A stretch of 64,000 nt of DNA from Amyelois transitella (Eukaryota; Arthropoda; Insecta; Lepidoptera; Pyralidae). Within the stretch, counting starts at the first letter, position 1, and every line of letters starts with the position of its first letter. Shown here piece by piece: positions 49,171-59,100 of this stretch. Both the position numbers and the translations under genes were made by a program. The DNA is taken from the NCBI RefSeq assembly GCF_032362555.1, contig NC_083506.1, positions 3,705,501-3,769,500 of the forward strand, written 5' to 3'. The notes beneath the pieces were generated by a model. That model saw only the letters and a list, made by a program, of their open reading frames with translations, made no database searches and was not told the DNA's origin.

Positions 49171-49320
49171 ACATACATATATACACATACAATCGTGCCC
49201 TTATCCCTTACGGATAAAGAAAGAGTACGGTAAAGATTACGTTCAACTGTGATAAAATTGGAATAGGTTGCTAAGCCCATGGCCTACAAGCAGAGTTCTA
49301 AGTTTATAAGCCTATCAAGA
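49171..49320 (-). repeat. SINE-like repeat family A, interrupted by the hAT-like element
   Basis: ACATACATATATACACATAC, CCCTTATCCCTTACGG, TTACGTTCAACTGTGATAA and GGTTGCTAAGCCCATGGCC in order. Its (ATGT)n end is where the transposon at 46436-49170 inserted. Confidence 0.65.
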
Positions 49321-49442
49321 TGGTTGATATAAAATATTTTATAGGAGTTTAGGTAATGCTATTAAAAACTTATTTATTTTAAACTAAACTAACACAGTTT
49401 AAATTTTAACTGAGTTGGGTGACTGTTCACTGTGACTGGTGA

Positions 49443-49562
49443 AAATTCAAATTCAAAATTTTTATTCATTATTATAGGATACTTCATATCGCTAAATAAT
49501 AGTCAAATCTTTTGGTTTCACAACATTGGTTGACATCAAATAAATTACTTAAATCTAAGTTT
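49443..49562 (+). repeat. Dispersed repeat, family B copy
   Basis: Nearly the same as 350-462: ATTATAGGATACTTCATATC, GTCAAATCTTTTGGTTTC and AAATAAATTACTTAAATC. The GCTTC...GCGCATG end is missing. Confidence 0.6.
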
Positions 49563-50717
49563 ATAGTTTGCTTATTGACCCCAACAAAGAGTTCCAAAAG
49601 GAATACACCGGTTAAATTCAAATGCTGTCAGCCTTTGTACTGTGCCGGCCTGGCCGCTGCCGGCTTTTTATACAACCTTGTTAGGAACCGGAAAAAAGAA
49701 TATAAAAACATCGTAAATAATTAGACATTGTTTCACACTCGTTAGCCGGTTCGAGATGATCTTTCTCTCTTTAATCTGGATGTTCACAGTTGGACCTTTC
49801 TTCATTAGGCTTAGATCAGAGCCTGATGGGGTATGCCAGAATTTATGGTTATGTAGCATCGTAAAATGAATTCGCGATATTGACAGAGACACTTCAAGTT
49901 TGTAGGCAATTTACGGCCCAATTTCTTAACTAAATATGTTTTACAGGACATCAAGGATTCAGCACAGCTTCAATGTTGGGTATCTTTTTGAGTTTGTCTA
50001 TAAGAGGTTTTTTAGTAAAAATTTACCAAAAAATTTTAGATGAACACTAACAGTAATGTTATACTCTTGGTTGAAGTTATCCGACAATTGCTCCCTGAAC
50101 GATATCCTCCATATCATCAGTCTTAAGCATTCGAGGTCCACTTTACTGGACCATGATCTTTTTTAATGAGGTTAGCGGCTTGGTTAACGTCGATGCAGTG
50201 CAGTTATGAATACTACTTACATTTATTTGGCATTAGAAAATAGGAACTCGGTGGAGAGAAGTGGTACAAAGCAAAATATAACTACCAACAGGTTAGGTAC
50301 CTACGTTCCGAATAACTTAACAGCAGTCACATAAAACCCCCAAGAAAAACTAAGAAGTAACATTTGTTTGTTCCTTTTATATTGCACAGTTTGGAAGCGC
50401 TCACTGCTCATATTTTTGCACTTGCTATATGATCCACTTCCACGGAGGTACAGTCGGCCGCACTCTGCTGATTGCGAGCTGCCATTTGCATCAGGCATAT
50501 CGGAGGTAGGTACACTCGACGGCGTAAAAAGGAGAAACAGTTGTGTAATACCAGACAAGCTTAAAGTAGAACATGTAGATACTCGTAGTAGATACTCGTA
50601 GTCTTTGCACAGAAATTTGGCTGTTTGGTTTTAGTTAGATTGGAAAAGACTAAGGAACACTAACGAAGAAAATACTTTTCATATTTTACAAAAAAAATTT
50701 CAAGTGTGTATAGGTAT
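49563..50717. other. Intergenic, no gene seen
   Basis: No gene. Small frames (70-85 codons) at 49512-49724 and 50301-50601 overlap on opposite strands and lack motifs. Confidence 0.4.
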
Positions 50718-50890
50718 TGGCTTAAAACTTGGGAATATTTTTTAGGCGACATGCTAGCAACCTGTCGCTATTTGAATCTCAATTTTATCATTAAGCCAAA
50801 CAGCTGAACGTGGCCTATCAGTTTTTTCAAGACTGTTCGCTCTGTCTACTCCGCAACGGATATAGACGTGACTATATGTATGTATGTAAG
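50718..50890 (+). repeat. SINE-like repeat family A, 3' two thirds
   Basis: TTTTTTAGGCGACATGC, CAATTTTATCATTAAGCC, AACAGCTGAACGTGGCC, TCTACTCCGCAACGGATATA and an ATGTATGTAAG end. Confidence 0.7.
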
Positions 50891-51758
50891 TATACCAAAA
50901 ACTACCGACATGACGCGTGGACAGAAAGTCATAAAGGCGCGTACAAAATAACTATATAAATTCTACATTAGGTTCTCCTATCTGTCTGTATAACAAACTT
51001 ATTCAAATTATTTCAAGAGTATAATGTTATAAGAATAAAATATAGGTAAATTCGCTACAGTTTTACCAACAGCACTGTACATTAAGAGGGAAAGCGTCCC
51101 GATTTCCAAGTACTATTGCACATCTTGGTAATTTGAAAGTGCCGTATAGCTACTGTAACTTTTTTTCTCGATTTTTTTTTATTGCTTAAAGAGCGTGTCT
51201 TTTCTGTGAGTAGGTAGGCATTACCGTTTAATTACGTACCTTTGTAAATGTATATGTTATTGATAGCTCAATTAAATTATCTATGTTGGTATATAAATAA
51301 AATAACGTCGTTCTCGGGAGGAATATGCCCTTTATTATAACATAATAATTATTAATAATACCTTCTACATGTTATACCTACATTAGTTATAGATTAGCTA
51401 AAGTAGGTACGTTAAAACGTTAGCGGTCGCTTTAATATACAAAAACTTTGCCTAACTGGAAATCTGACTTGACCCAGCAGCAGACCTTCGTCAACCTACC
51501 TCCAGTATTGAAAGCATCTTCTCATTGAATCCGCGGCACTTACATTTGCTTCTCTCCAGGGAACCGCTTTGAGTAGGTTCCCCAGTTTTCAATGAAAGTA
51601 CGGACAACAAAACAACCGTAATGTCCTATTATTTGGTCCTCAGATGGAGTTCCTATAAGTAATAACTGACTGAACTAGGTAATGTCAGCGATAAGTCTGT
51701 TTTTGTATCGTTTATGTTTATACTATTTTCTATAGTTAGTAATTGTCGGTCAAGTGAT
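50891..51758. other. Intergenic, no gene seen
   Basis: No gene or recognisable repeat. Confidence 0.4.
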
Positions 51759-52115
51759 TTCCGGCACTTAGAATAGGACCACTCGATCTCTTTCTCATGG
51801 AAGTCGTAAAAGGCGACTAAGCGATATGGAGCACGTTCTCCTAATAGAAGCTTCCGTGCTGGTTTGATAGCGAAGGTAAGACATTGTGACCCAGCTTCGC
51901 GCAGATTGTAAAACTCAATTAAAGGAGTGGCTTATAAACTTAGGATTTCTCTTTTATGCGATGGGGTAGTAACTTGTCACTTTTGAATCTCAATTCAGTA
52001 ACTACATTAACCATCCAGCTCAATGTTGCATCAAGATTTTTCGAAACAAATTTTTTGGGTCCGTCTACCCAGTAAGTGATAAAGACGTGATATCCGATGT
52101 AGGTCAGTATGTATA
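51759..52115 (+). repeat. SINE-like repeat family A, split by an insertion of about 85 bp
   Basis: The head TTCCGGCACTTAGAATAGG, CTCATGGAAGTCGTAAAAGG, CGACTAAGCGATA ends near 51830. The copy resumes at GGCTTATAAACTTAGG near 51928 and continues to TACCCAGTAAGTGATAAAG and GTATGTATAT. The intervening sequence is unrelated to the family. Confidence 0.6.
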
Positions 52116-52797
52116 TATTTTTTTGAAGAAATATTCCTATTCCGCGCAACATAACCTGGTCTTCGCAACACAAGGTTGAGGCAGCTTCTTTGACGGTGTT
52201 TCGCAATATGTACGAGTAAACAAACCCGTATCTCGCTTAGAGAGTTAGTCCTTTGTCCGGAGTCTTATCTCCGGAACTGTTTCGCTGATTTGTTGCGAGT
52301 TTGATTGAGTCGTGCAAGGGAAGTTTATACTTGTATAAATAAGTATGTTCTTAATACACAAGTATATCTTCATGTTTGATAAAATATTAGATACTAGCGA
52401 CCCGCCCCAGCTTCGCACAGGTAGCTTTAATATGTACTTATAAGTTTTCTCAGAAAACCCTCTTTCCAACATTTCAAACATAAACAAAATCCGACCACAA
52501 TTTTTCGAGATAAACGCATAACTACACGCAGACAGAGAAATTCTCCCTGTATTTATATTATGTAGTAAGTAGTTTATTAGTGATTGATGACTATGGTACC
52601 TGTTTACGGTACTTAAGTAATACAGATATTTTTTTGTGAAATACGCCTAAGTAAAAAAAATATCTATGTTGGAAATTAGAAGCTTCCTTCTTAAGGTCGG
52701 TTTAAAATGAATACATTTGAAAACAAAGAAAACGAAAACAATTGCCAAATATCTACAACTTATGCAATAGAACTTATATTTAAACCTTTCCTCCACA
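52116..52797. other. Intergenic, no gene seen
   Basis: No gene. A retroelement-edge fragment, CTAGCGACCCGCCCCAGC, lies at 52393-52430, opposite in orientation to the one at 28.02 kb. Confidence 0.4.
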
Positions 52798-52870
52798 GCC
52801 CGGCTAGCTCAGTCGGTAGAGCATGAGACTCTTAATCTCAGGGTCGTGGGTTCGAGCCCCACGTTGGGCG
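52798..52870 (+). tRNA. tRNA-Lys(CTT): tRNA-Lys, anticodon CTT
   Basis: A 73-nt sequence folds as a complete cloverleaf. The acceptor GCCCGGC pairs with GTTGGGC (two G-T pairs). The D arm is GCTC...GAGC, the anticodon stem is TGAGA/TCTCA with loop CTCTTAA (anticodon CTT, reads AAG), and the T arm is GTGGG TTCGAGC CCCAC. A box (TAGCTCAGTCGG) and B box (GGTTCGAGCCC) match the polymerase III promoter. There is no intron, and CCA is not encoded, as usual in eukaryotes. The discriminator base is G. Nothing in it looks degenerate, so it is likely functional and is not a SINE head. Confidence 0.96.
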
Positions 52871-52873
52871 AAA

Positions 52874-52897
52874 AGATTTTTGAAGTTTTTTTTTGGA
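52874..52897 (+). terminator. Polymerase III terminator of tRNA-Lys
   Basis: GATTTTTG begins a few bases after the mature 3' end and a longer T run follows at about 52886-52894. Runs of four or more T end polymerase III transcripts. Confidence 0.75.
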
Positions 52898-53143
52898 ATT
52901 TTGATGAGTGTGATTAATATTATTTTTCACAATTAATTTAGTAGGAAAACAAATATTATGAATGTCATAAAATCTTGAATGATTTTTCTTATTTTTACTT
53001 TTTACACCATACTATATCAGCTTTTATCTATTTTGTTTTCAAGCTAACGCAGCTTAATACTTAAAATATTTAATAATTATTATTTTCGTCCTTCCCTTTA
53101 CTGCCTAAATGTGTAATGAGAATAATAATCAAAGATACCAATC

Positions 53144-53373
53144 AGCGCCATCTATTCGTAATTTCAATATACCTCTGCGCCATCGTGATGATACTCATGA
53201 CGTTTTAACCAAATAAAAACAAGTATTGGTAACTGGTAATGTTATGATCCGTGAGATGGCGCTTGCTAAATTAGTTATTATTTATTTCGTAAGATGGCGT
53301 TGTTATTTAGTTTTGATATGTGCGGAGAGATGGCTATGCAATGTAGTAACAGAAGTGACCGTTAGATGGCGGT
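53144..53373. promoter_or_regulatory. Cluster of six AGATGGC motifs (possible CTCF-type insulator)
   Basis: Occurrences: GCGCCATCT at 53145-53153 and GCGCCATCG at 53177-53185 (both reverse); AGATGGCGC at 53254-53262; AGATGGCGT at 53292; AGATGGCTA at 53328; AGATGGCGG at 53364. The insect CTCF core is AG(A/G)TGGCGC, so at least the first and third are full matches. The cluster lies about 275 bp from the tRNA gene and 740 bp before the TATA box of the secreted-protein gene. The boundary role is inference; AGATGGCG words are also frequent in moth repeats. Confidence 0.35.
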
Positions 53374-53654
53374 TGGAATAACTTATGTCTCTACAGTTTA
53401 ATTTTTTTTTTAAATAATAAAATATCAATTGAAATACCGCAGTTTGTGCAATGAAAATATTTTTTATTCCACTATTATTTTTTATTCCGCTACTGCCAAA
53501 TTTTTATCATCAGAAGTAAAGCGCGAAATAAATATAGTGTTATTGCCGCTTCGGCCGATAGGTAGTTAGTACTACCGGCAATGGCAATTTTTTTTTAACT
53601 TTGGTCAGTAGCGCATAACTCCCTTACATACCTTTCACCTGGCTATAGTTCCGG

Positions 53655-53735
53655 TAACATTCTCACCACTGTGGAGTGGAGCCCGGGGTAAGCCCTTGAC
53701 CATAGACACTGGATTAGGTGAGTCAGGTTTAAATA
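53655..53735 (+). repeat. Family D fragment
   Basis: GGAGTGGAGCCCGGGGTAAG, CTTGACCATAGACACTGGAT and TAGGTGAGTCAGGTTTA match the left part of family D. Confidence 0.45.
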
Positions 53736-54006
53736 ATCAAATAAGATTATTAAATTTAAGTAATAATCTAAGACCTACAAATATTTTGCCATCCTAGTCA
53801 AATTGTGGGATGAGCTGATGCGAAAAACGGAAAGTCGAAATTTTAGTTCACAATAGATTTAGTCATATCGCAAATTATGCGATCTATATAACCATACTAA
53901 CTTCTAAATTTGATCAAAATGCCTATAAAATGTGCAATTTAGTAACCCGTTCTTCTTCTGGCCACTAAGGCTCCAAACAGTTGGCGATGAACTCAAGATA
54001 AGTACA

Positions 54007-54113
54007 TAATTGTATTCAAGATAAAACAAAGCTTCATGTTTCTTATATCATCGTCGCCAGTAATTGTGTTCGCTTCCTTCGCGACATCATTTAACGCAAT
54101 TTGTGTTGTTTGT
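54007..54113 (+). promoter_or_regulatory. Upstream homeodomain- and forkhead-like sites of gene A
   Basis: TAATTG at 54007-54012 and 54061-54066 match a homeodomain core. TGTTTGT at 54107-54113 matches a forkhead core and abuts the TATA box. Antennapedia-type and forkhead factors activate silk-gland genes in Bombyx (established), but such short sites are common by chance in AT-rich DNA. Confidence 0.2.
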
Positions 54114-54119
54114 ATAAAA
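54113..54119 (+). promoter_or_regulatory. TATA box of gene A
   Basis: TATAAAA, 56 bp before the last base preceding the chosen ATG. Initiation about 30 bp downstream would fall near 54144. That excludes the upstream ATG at 54130 and leaves a short leader of about 30 nt before 54175. Confidence 0.55.
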
Positions 54120-54174
54120 CGGAGATGACATGCGACAGAGCCTTATTGTTGCTGACAACTCCATTCAAGTCAAT

Positions 54175-54205
54175 ATGTGGTACCTGTCCTGTCTTCTGCT
54201 TTACG
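54175..54205 (+). CDS. Gene A exon 1 (first half of signal peptide)
   Basis: Encodes MWYLSCLLLY plus one base. It ends at the donor G|GTAAGA. The one base completes an Ala codon with CT from exon 2. Confidence 0.65.
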
Positions 54206-55606
54206 GTAAGATTTTCCACTACTTATTTCATTTTAATGATTTGAGAATATTGTTGTATTAACTGGTGTTTCCATTAATAAAGTATATAAGCGATTAAGAA
54301 ATTCGTTCCGTTAATCAATTAATCTATTTTCAATGACGGGAAAGTACTTGGGGCTTGGGACATTTTTAATTATTACCTTTTTGTGGTAGGCACCTATTGT
54401 TTTTGAAAAAGTTAACTCCTCTTATCGTGGCTTATTCCGAATGAGTTTCTTGAAAATGTTTCTACATGCTGCGAACATATTCTGATTTTCAGTGTTAACA
54501 AGTATATCTCCCATCAGTGTTTGGATCAGTAGCTAGCAGCTAACTCTAGCTGTTGGTTTTAAGAGTTTCTGTTAGTACAATTATTCTCAATTCTCAAGTT
54601 GCATAATATACAACAACAGAGCTCCATTTTCCATCACTTTCATTTCAAGGGCACAGCTTAACAATGGCGTAAGGTCGTAGCCACAACAACATTTACCTTT
54701 ATAAGTAACGACTGTCTATTTTTAGCTATTTTACACTCCAGCTACGGGGTGTCTTCGAAAATGGATTTCGGCAATGAGGAAGAGGTTACTGTTACAAACT
54801 CCAGCAAAATAGAAGATGAAGACGTGGAAGTTAAACATACAATAGTTGTTTCTACCAAGTTGAAGAATAACAATCGTCGAGGATTTGCACCGAGTGACGG
54901 TTAGCTGGTACCTATATATTATTATACTATATGTAATAGATTAATTTTATTCAATAACTGAATCCAGTATTACGGATTTTAGTTATTTTCTTAATGATTA
55001 TCTTTCTACTTTTTTCTTCTTAGCAACGAAAGCACAGAAGTGTACGTTGTCAGAACTATATCAACTAGTCAATGACTCAAGTCATTTACAGTTTCAGGTG
55101 ACGGAGCTCTCACTTATAGCGTTGGTACTCCTAAAGACAAAGATAACAGTGGTGAAGTACCTGTCGTGCCTGGGTACAAATCGGTCGAATCAACCAGAAT
55201 CAGAACGCCAGACACAAGACTAAAATCGCGAATTTATCCAGACTCTGTGTTTGTAAACAGAAATATCCGCGATGAACTCGATATCGTCCCTAATTTAGCC
55301 ACCAATCCTATGCAGTGGAAACCCTCCAATTACTTCAATAACATAAACTGGTGGACTCCTGAGGCCAGGCCTCAAAACAGTTTTGTCAGGAGGAATGAAA
55401 GACCTTTAGTAGATAACAGTGGAAGATTTCATAAAAAAATTACTGCGGACGGAATGAAAGAGTTCTATTGTAGAAGGTGCAGAGAGTTGAGTGTTGGTAT
55501 TGTCGGGCAACATACGGGCTGCGTGCAACAACGAAGTAATCCTTGGGTCCATGAGACTACGACGCCGAAGATGAAATTAGACGGTAAATTGGCGAAATTA
55601 AACTAA
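54175..55606 (+). CDS. Gene A: secreted protein, three exons, unknown family
   Basis: Coding exons 54175-54205, 54726-54899 and 55098-55606 join in frame to a 237-residue protein. The first 18 residues, MWYLSCLLLYAILHSSYG, form a signal peptide split by intron 1 (phase 1). An acidic stretch follows (NEEEVTVTNSSKIEDEDVEV), then a basic, Asn/Arg-rich one (KLKNNNRRG). The rest is rich in Asn, Arg and Pro, with NWWTPEARPQN in the middle and three cysteines near the end (YCRRCRE, then GC after 15 residues). I recognise no domain. A signal peptide split by an early intron, a TATA promoter with a short leader, and an acidic-then-basic N-terminus recall lepidopteran fibroin heavy chain N-termini; homology is unproven. 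It converges on the seroin-like gene B. Confidence 0.7.
54726..54899 (+). CDS. Gene A exon 2 (signal cleavage site and acidic region)
   Basis: Acceptor TTTTTAG|CTATTTT. Encodes AILHSSYG, then the acidic and basic segments. The reading frame would meet TAG at once after 54899, so it must be spliced. The donor is GACG|GTTAGC, or alternatively CCGA|GTGACG at 54893, which keeps the frame and removes two residues plus part of a codon. Confidence 0.65.
55098..55606 (+). CDS. Gene A exon 3 (mature region and C-terminus)
   Basis: Acceptor TTTCAG|GTGACGG. The frame is open for 169 codons to TAA at 55604-55606. A stronger-looking acceptor at 55024 is excluded because it leads to a stop in the needed frame. 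Confidence 0.75.
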
Positions 55607-55814
55607 TAGCTCATGCCATTGTTTTTGTTCATCCCGTGTCCATAAAGCTTAGAAGCAAAAACGCAGCGATAAGATCGGTAAGACCTTGAGACGTTGAGAT
55701 TATGACACATTCAATATGAGTTCTCGTGAGGAAAAAAACCTCAAATCATCACTATCCGCATAGTAGGTGGTAGCTCATTAAATATTTAATTTATTTACAG
55801 GATTACAAACTAAA

Positions 55815-55820
55815 AATAAA
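55815..55820 (+). terminator. Polyadenylation signal of gene A
   Basis: AATAAA 209 bases after the stop codon, with T-rich sequence following. Confidence 0.5.
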
Positions 55821-55912
55821 ATCCCATTTTCCTTTTACATTTTGTAGAAGGTATATTTGAACCTGTAATCTTTATATTTTATTTTGATACATACATTCAT
55901 TTTGTCATAAAT

Positions 55913-55918
55913 TTTATT
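55913..55918 (-). terminator. Polyadenylation signal of gene B
   Basis: AATAAA on the minus strand, 55 bases after the gene B stop. With the gene A signal about 100 bp away, the two transcripts would end back to back with little or no overlap. Confidence 0.5.
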
Positions 55919-55972
55919 TGAGATCTATACATATTGCCAAATTGGAAACCATTGTGACAAATTGTCATCTCT

Positions 55973-56164
55973 TTAGCTATGTACTGAATACTCAGTAATC
56001 TTTCCATTGTTATTGACGACGGTTTCTGATCCTCGATTGCTGGTTTCTTTGCCGTTGATGTTGGAAGACATGGCGTACGATTTTGAGCTCATGCTCACGA
56101 AATTACTTCCAGGGATTGATGGCTGGTCATCGAAACGCTCGAGGACGTTCACGTTTGGTTGGTT
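55973..56164 (-). CDS. Gene B last exon, seroin-like C-terminal domain
   Basis: Acceptor TTTTAG|AACC, phase 0. Encodes 63 residues from NQPNVNVLERFDDQPS to ITEYSVHS and a TAA stop. The Ser-rich SSKSYAMSSNINGK and the TVVNNNGK motif resemble the conserved seroin tail. Confidence 0.7.
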   Translation of the reverse strand, partial: NQPNVNVLERFDDQPSIPGSNFVSMSSKSYAMSSNINGKETSNRGSETVVNNNGKITEYSVHS

Positions 56165-59100
56165 CTAAAATAAAAGGAACATTCGTTACATAAAATCAAA
56201 ACTATTTTCTAGAGGGAAAAACATTTTCAAAGTACAAGTTATACAAAGAAACGTTTAGAAGATAATCAGAAATATAAAAGGTTAGTACACAATGTAACAT
56301 TACAAATGTAAGTTACACAGCGATGTTGTAGGACCATTTTTGATAAAATAGTAAAACTATACAAAATCACGTACAAAAACACCTGCGTTATTTGCTTTGT
56401 TTCATTAGATAGTGCATACCGAATAAATCGAACGTAAGTATTATTCGTACGCATACAAAGCCTACGGAACTGGAATTAATTCTCTTACCGGATTACCAGG
56501 GTTGATGGCGGCAATCTGGTGAGTATACCCAGGACCAGCAGCTGCGCCAGCAAACGCACTGTTATGCGAGTTGAACATTTGGGAGTCTTCGAAATCACCC
56601 GACCTGAATGGGAAATAGGGAATGTAACCCGCTTGGTGGGAAGTGAGGTCGAACGCCTTCCGAGCGGCCTTCAAAGCTAGGTTCTGATTAGCAAAATTTG
56701 ATCGGAACGCCCTGTGAAAACACAATGTTAATGTCAACACAAATATTAACTGTAAATATGTAATTTGTAATGTAAGCATAGGAAGAAAAGAGACCAAGAA
56801 AGACAAACTTAATAGAGAAGAAGTGAATATACGACAGAAAATTAATTTAGATGGTGAATAGAAAAAGAATGAGAATTTTGTTACAAGTGCCATTAAGCCA
56901 CAAATGAACTCATCCAAAACTTAATAATTTTTTTCTATGAGAAAGCATTATTTCACGCAACAACAACAAATCCCCATTAAAACATCAAATCGTTTAATAT
57001 GGATGGAATTATGTTTTTATCTAATTGTGTTATCCTAATTTTTACAATTAGTCGCACAGTTTTAAAGCGAAAAAAACAAAGTTATATTGCAAGATCTTCT
57101 TATTTCTAATTGCACCTTACGAAACACTCCAAGTTCAAACAACAACATTATTTTAAACCCAAAATGGAAATAATCACCCATATTGCAGTTTGTCTGCAAA
57201 CCTACCGGTCGTTTGATGGGAAAAGACTTAGTGACTGCAAATTGGGTAGAGGAGGCAACGGTGGGAAAGGAGTTAGTGGTTTTAAAGGGAATAATGGTTT
57301 CAACGGTGGTAGAGTGGGCAACGGGGACAAAGGGGGTAATGGAGCAAATGGTGTTAAAGGAGGCAATGGTTTTAAAGGAGGCAGTGGTTTAAACGGAGAC
57401 AGTGGTTTAAAAGGAGACAGTGGTTTTAACGGCGGCAGAAATCCCATTCGATATGACAATTTAGTAGAATCATTGGCCTCTTCATTCTGTATCGCGGTCA
57501 CGCTAAAAATAATTGTTTATGAGAAAATATGTTTGTCATGCTTAGAGGTTTATTGGTAGTGACTAAATTGCATTCCGCACGTAAAATTTCTTCAGAATTG
57601 GAAATTTGGATACGAAGTTCCTCCCAAACCCGTTTACTGCGTTGATCTTTAGATTGATTTCTCAAGCTATCTTGACGACATAATTATCTTTGGCGGTTTA
57701 TATATAGAACGATTATGAATTCGAAGTCAATATATACTTATTATCAGATCCTGAGCCCTAAGCATATAACAGCCAGACGCTTCCTGAATATGCAAAGATG
57801 ATATAAGCAGGAACATTACTAATATAATTGCTATGGTTATGATTGCAGCCTAGTTCAACAGAATACCTCCACCGGAAGCATAGTTCCGTATACAATAAGT
57901 CTTACTCTTGTATCAGATATTCGAAGTTTCTAAAATAATCAGGGAAGAAGTTCCCCTGTGGTAGGTAATTATTTTGTTCAAAGGGTATCTGAAAAGGAAG
58001 ATCGTTCGGTGCGAAGAAATGGCCAAATTGACCATCTGGTATCTGATAAGTGCCACCGTACCTATTCCCGGACGAGTCCTGGTAAGAGAAGCTGGATACT
58101 CCTACGGGTATACCTGCAACCAAAAAAAGGGAATGATGTGAAATGAACCGTAGTTACGATGATTTAAAATGATAAACAATTAGGGTTCTGTATTTTATTA
58201 ATAACACCATTGACAAACTAACGATTTTGTTTTTATGAGCCAAGAAATGAATTTTCTTTGACTACTTTCGACTTGTTTTCTGCGACGTTAACTTTAAAGT
58301 TTAATAATAACATTTTTTTTATTGAAACACATATATTTCTATTTAAATATTGTACATACATACATACATACATATGGTCACGTCTATATCCCTTGCGGGG
58401 TAGACAGAGCCAACAGTCTTGAAAAGACTGAATGGCCACTTTCAGCTATTTGGCTTAGTGATAGAATAGAGATTCAAATTGTGACAGGTTGCTAGCCCAT
58501 CGCCTAAAAAAATTCCAAGTTTGTAAGCCTGTCCCTTAGTCGCCTTTTACGACATCCATGGGGAAAAGATGGAGTGGTCCTATTCTTTTTTGTATTGGTG
58601 CCGGGAACCACACGGCTAAACGGTTAAATATTGTAATATAATTTTAATTACCTTTCTTATTGTGTTGTTAAATCAAGGAATGGTTTATAAACTTAGAATA
58701 CTCTGATACCTAACTACTCTTCAATCTAGCTAAACGTACGAGTAGCTTTTAAGTTTTGTGACTAACTGGCTCTGTGTACCCCGAAAGGGATGGAGACGGG
58801 ACGTGAAACGTATGTATATGCCTTTTGTTAAAAATACATGATTACTGAACTATTTTATCCTCATAACAAAACCATTAATCATAGCTCAAATAGAGATATA
58901 ATTGTTAATGAAAAAAAATCTGTATAAAATTAATCTTACAAAAAAGTAACCTATTCCAATACTGACTAATGACTTCTTAAAGTCATGTATTCACGCAATG
59001 TACTGTACCATCGCTTAGTCATGTTAATTTCGATTTAATGTAGGTATATATATCACGATGCAAAACAAATAAACTATGCCATAGTAATAGAATACATACA

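Noticed and set aside
54130..54174. Upstream ATG in frame with gene A
   Set aside because: It lies only 10 bases beyond the TATA box, before the expected transcription start, and would put a polar 15-residue stretch ahead of the signal peptide.
55013..55024. Strong-looking acceptor TTTTTTCTTCTTAG in gene A intron 2
   Set aside because: In the frame needed downstream it meets a stop codon within 15 codons, and in the other phase the downstream frame is lost.
57110..57559. 149-codon plus-strand frame with collagen-like Gly repeats
   Set aside because: It mirrors the minus-strand proline-rich exon, which has matching splice sites and phases on both sides. The plus frame has no signal peptide or splice context.
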